Below, in pieces: positions 63,003 to 64,000 of a stretch of DNA of 64,000 nt. Position 1 is the stretch's first letter. Each line of letters opens with the position of its first letter. Under the pieces are notes generated by a model, which ran no database searches, had not been told where the DNA came from, and saw only the letters and a program-made list of their open reading frames with translations. The DNA comes from AC-32 sp963772975 (GTDB taxonomy: Bacteria; Actinomycetota; Thermoleophilia; Gaiellales; Gaiellaceae): NCBI GenBank assembly GCA_963772975.1, contig CAVYZH010000002.1, positions 496,001-560,000 on the forward strand, read 5' to 3'. Both the position numbers and the translations under genes were made by a program.

Positions 63003-63662
63003 ATGCGGGCGCTGGTCACCGGCGGCGTGGGCCGCGTCGGCGAGGCGATCGTGCGCCGGCTCCAGGGCGACGAGCTGGACGGTCTTCGCCGCCAGCCGAG
63101 CCGACGGCGACGTCTCGCGGCCCGGCGACGCACAGGCGCTCGTCGACCGCGCCTCAAGGAGCTGGGCGGCCTCGACCTGCTCGTGAACGCCGCCGGCGAG
63201 GGCTTCGCGCCCAAGGCGTTCGAACAGCTCGACGAGGCGGACTGGGACGCGGCCTTCGGCGCAACCGCGAAGGGGAGCTTCTTCGTCACCCAGGCCGCCG
63301 CCCCCGCGCTGCGCGAGTCGGGCGGCTGTGTGGTGATGATCGAGGACGTGGCCGGGTACCAGCCGTGGCCGGCGTTCGCCGCGCATTCGGCCGCGAAGGC
63401 GGCGCAGGCGATGCTCACTCGGGTTCTCGCGCGCGCGCTCGCGCCCGAGGTGCGGGTCTGCGGTGTTGCGCCCGGTCCCGTCGCGGTGGAGCCCGGCCAG
63501 GAGGAGCGCCGCGCGGCCGAAACGTTGCTCGGGCGCGTCGGCTCGCCCGACGACATCGCCGAGGCGGTCGTCTACCTGGCCGGCGCGAGCTTCGTGACGG
63601 GGACGACGCTGGTGGTCGACGGCGGCCGGTCGCTCAAATCCGGCGCGGCTCCGGAAGCGTAG
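63003..63662 (+). CDS. Short-chain dehydrogenase/reductase (internal compensated frameshifts)
   Basis: About 219 residues. MRALVTGGVGRVGEAIVRRL is the NAD(P) motif; LLVNAAGEGFAPKAF and the catalytic tetrad region GGCVVMIEDVAGYQPWPAFA then AAHSAAKAAQAM (note Ser-Ala-Lys with His in place of Tyr) follow. Between 63066 and 63156 the frame is wrong (RRQPSRRRRLAARRRTGARR) while another frame reads WTVFAASRADGDVSRPGDAQ, so two opposite 1-nt errors are likely. The Tyr-to-His change, if real, would impair catalysis. Confidence 0.75.
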   Translation: MRALVTGGVGRVGEAIVRRLQGDELDGLRRQPSRRRRLAARRRTGARRPRLKELGGLDLLVNAAGEGFAPKAFEQLDEADWDAAFGATAKGSFFVTQAAAPALRESGGCVVMIEDVAGYQPWPAFAAHSAAKAAQAMLTRVLARALAPEVRVCGVAPGPVAVEPGQEERRAAETLLGRVGSPDDIAEAVVYLAGASFVTGTTLVVDGGRSLKSGAAPEA

Positions 63663-63674
63663 AAAGCAATGCGA

Positions 63675-64000
63675 TGGAGCTCGCGCTCGACAGCATGCGC
63701 TTGCCGCGCAGGTCGGAACCCGCAACCATCCCCGCGGTGGCCGCCAACGACCTCAGCGACGGCGAGCTGATCAGCCGGACCGCCGACGGCGACCGGGGGG
63801 CGTTCGACGTCCTCTACCGGCGCTATTCGCGGCCCGTGTTCGGGCTCGCGCTGCGCCGGCTGGGCGACCGTGGCCGCGCCGAGGACGCGGTGCAGGAGAC
63901 CTTCGCCTCGATTTGGCGCGCCGCCCGCAGCTACCGGCCCGAGCGCGGCCCCGGCGCGCCATGGCTCTATGCGGTCGCGCGCAACGCGATCACCGACCGC
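63675..64000 (+). CDS. ECF sigma factor (runs off the window)
   Basis: The first 108 residues of an ECF-type sigma-70 factor: LISRTADGDRGAFDVLYRRY and EDAVQETFASIWRAARSYRP (region 2), APWLYAVARNAITDR at the edge (start of 2.4). The gene continues beyond 64000. It is 13 bp after the SDR gene. The promoter it reads and its anti-sigma are outside the window. Confidence 0.88.

Overview
The window is very GC-rich, densely packed bacterial DNA. Genes are mostly in short runs joined by 4-bp start/stop overlaps (ATGA). The gene set fits a free-living actinobacterium: a short RpoD/SigA, an ECF sigma factor paired with a DGPF/YCII protein, a HicA-like protein, DHA2 drug exporters, a GlxA-type AraC regulator, a class III cyclase fused to an ATPase, and large Ig-repeat secreted proteins. 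It recalls the class Thermoleophilia (Gaiellales/Solirubrobacterales), but that placement is inference from style and content, not a database result.

Layout. 1-608: no recognisable gene, but strong hairpins and iterated GTGATCTGG words. 0.6-12.2 kb: pilT and a secreted murein hydrolase, a geranylgeranyl-reductase-like flavoenzyme, a BBE-type oxidase, a cyclase/ATPase that stops inside a repeat, an amidase, tRNA-Tyr, and a Tat-exported DJ-1-like protein with a beta-propeller partner opposite a GlxA regulator. 12.5-17.5 kb: a 1402-residue protein with 14 Ig-like repeats and a proline-rich membrane partner. 17.6-21.6 kb: ogt, then tRNA-Thr, whose 3' 44 bp recur 3.4 kb away, bounding a small decayed island (transposase remnant, fabF-like gene, small ORFs). 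21.6-33 kb: an ArsR/AHSA1 cluster, an archaeal-type riboflavin kinase, RecQ, oxidoreductases, an ECF42-like sigma/DGPF pair, MFS exporters and a CoA-transferase. 33-38 kb: MarR with a divergent exporter, and a BNR-repeat protein overlapping a MoaD/ThiS-like protein. 38-44.7 kb: a stress and membrane block (ClpC, a membrane protein, a protease remnant, CorA, a methyltransferase-like protein, a cNMP-binding protein) punctuated by four same-orientation 29-bp repeats. 44.8-64 kb: mostly housekeeping and metabolic genes (MMPL exporter, peroxiredoxin, aminotransferase, GT-C protein, rpoD, asparaginase, Fpg, FolE2, PlsY, two SODs), ending inside an ECF sigma gene.

At least seven otherwise ordinary genes (recQ, aldo/keto reductase, 3-hydroxyisobutyrate-type dehydrogenase, ECF sigma, MFS, fpg, SDR) are broken by 1-nt shifts with the continuing protein clearly visible in another frame. 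That density suggests draft-quality sequence at least as much as real gene decay.

The most interesting structures are the tRNA-Thr island with its 44-bp repeats, the 29-bp repeats at 38-44 kb that separate single genes like cassettes and cut a protease gene after 38 codons, and the inverted-repeat element at 6141-6299 whose end supplies the stop codon of a shortened signalling protein. No CRISPR array, rRNA, intact transposase or recognisable prophage was seen.
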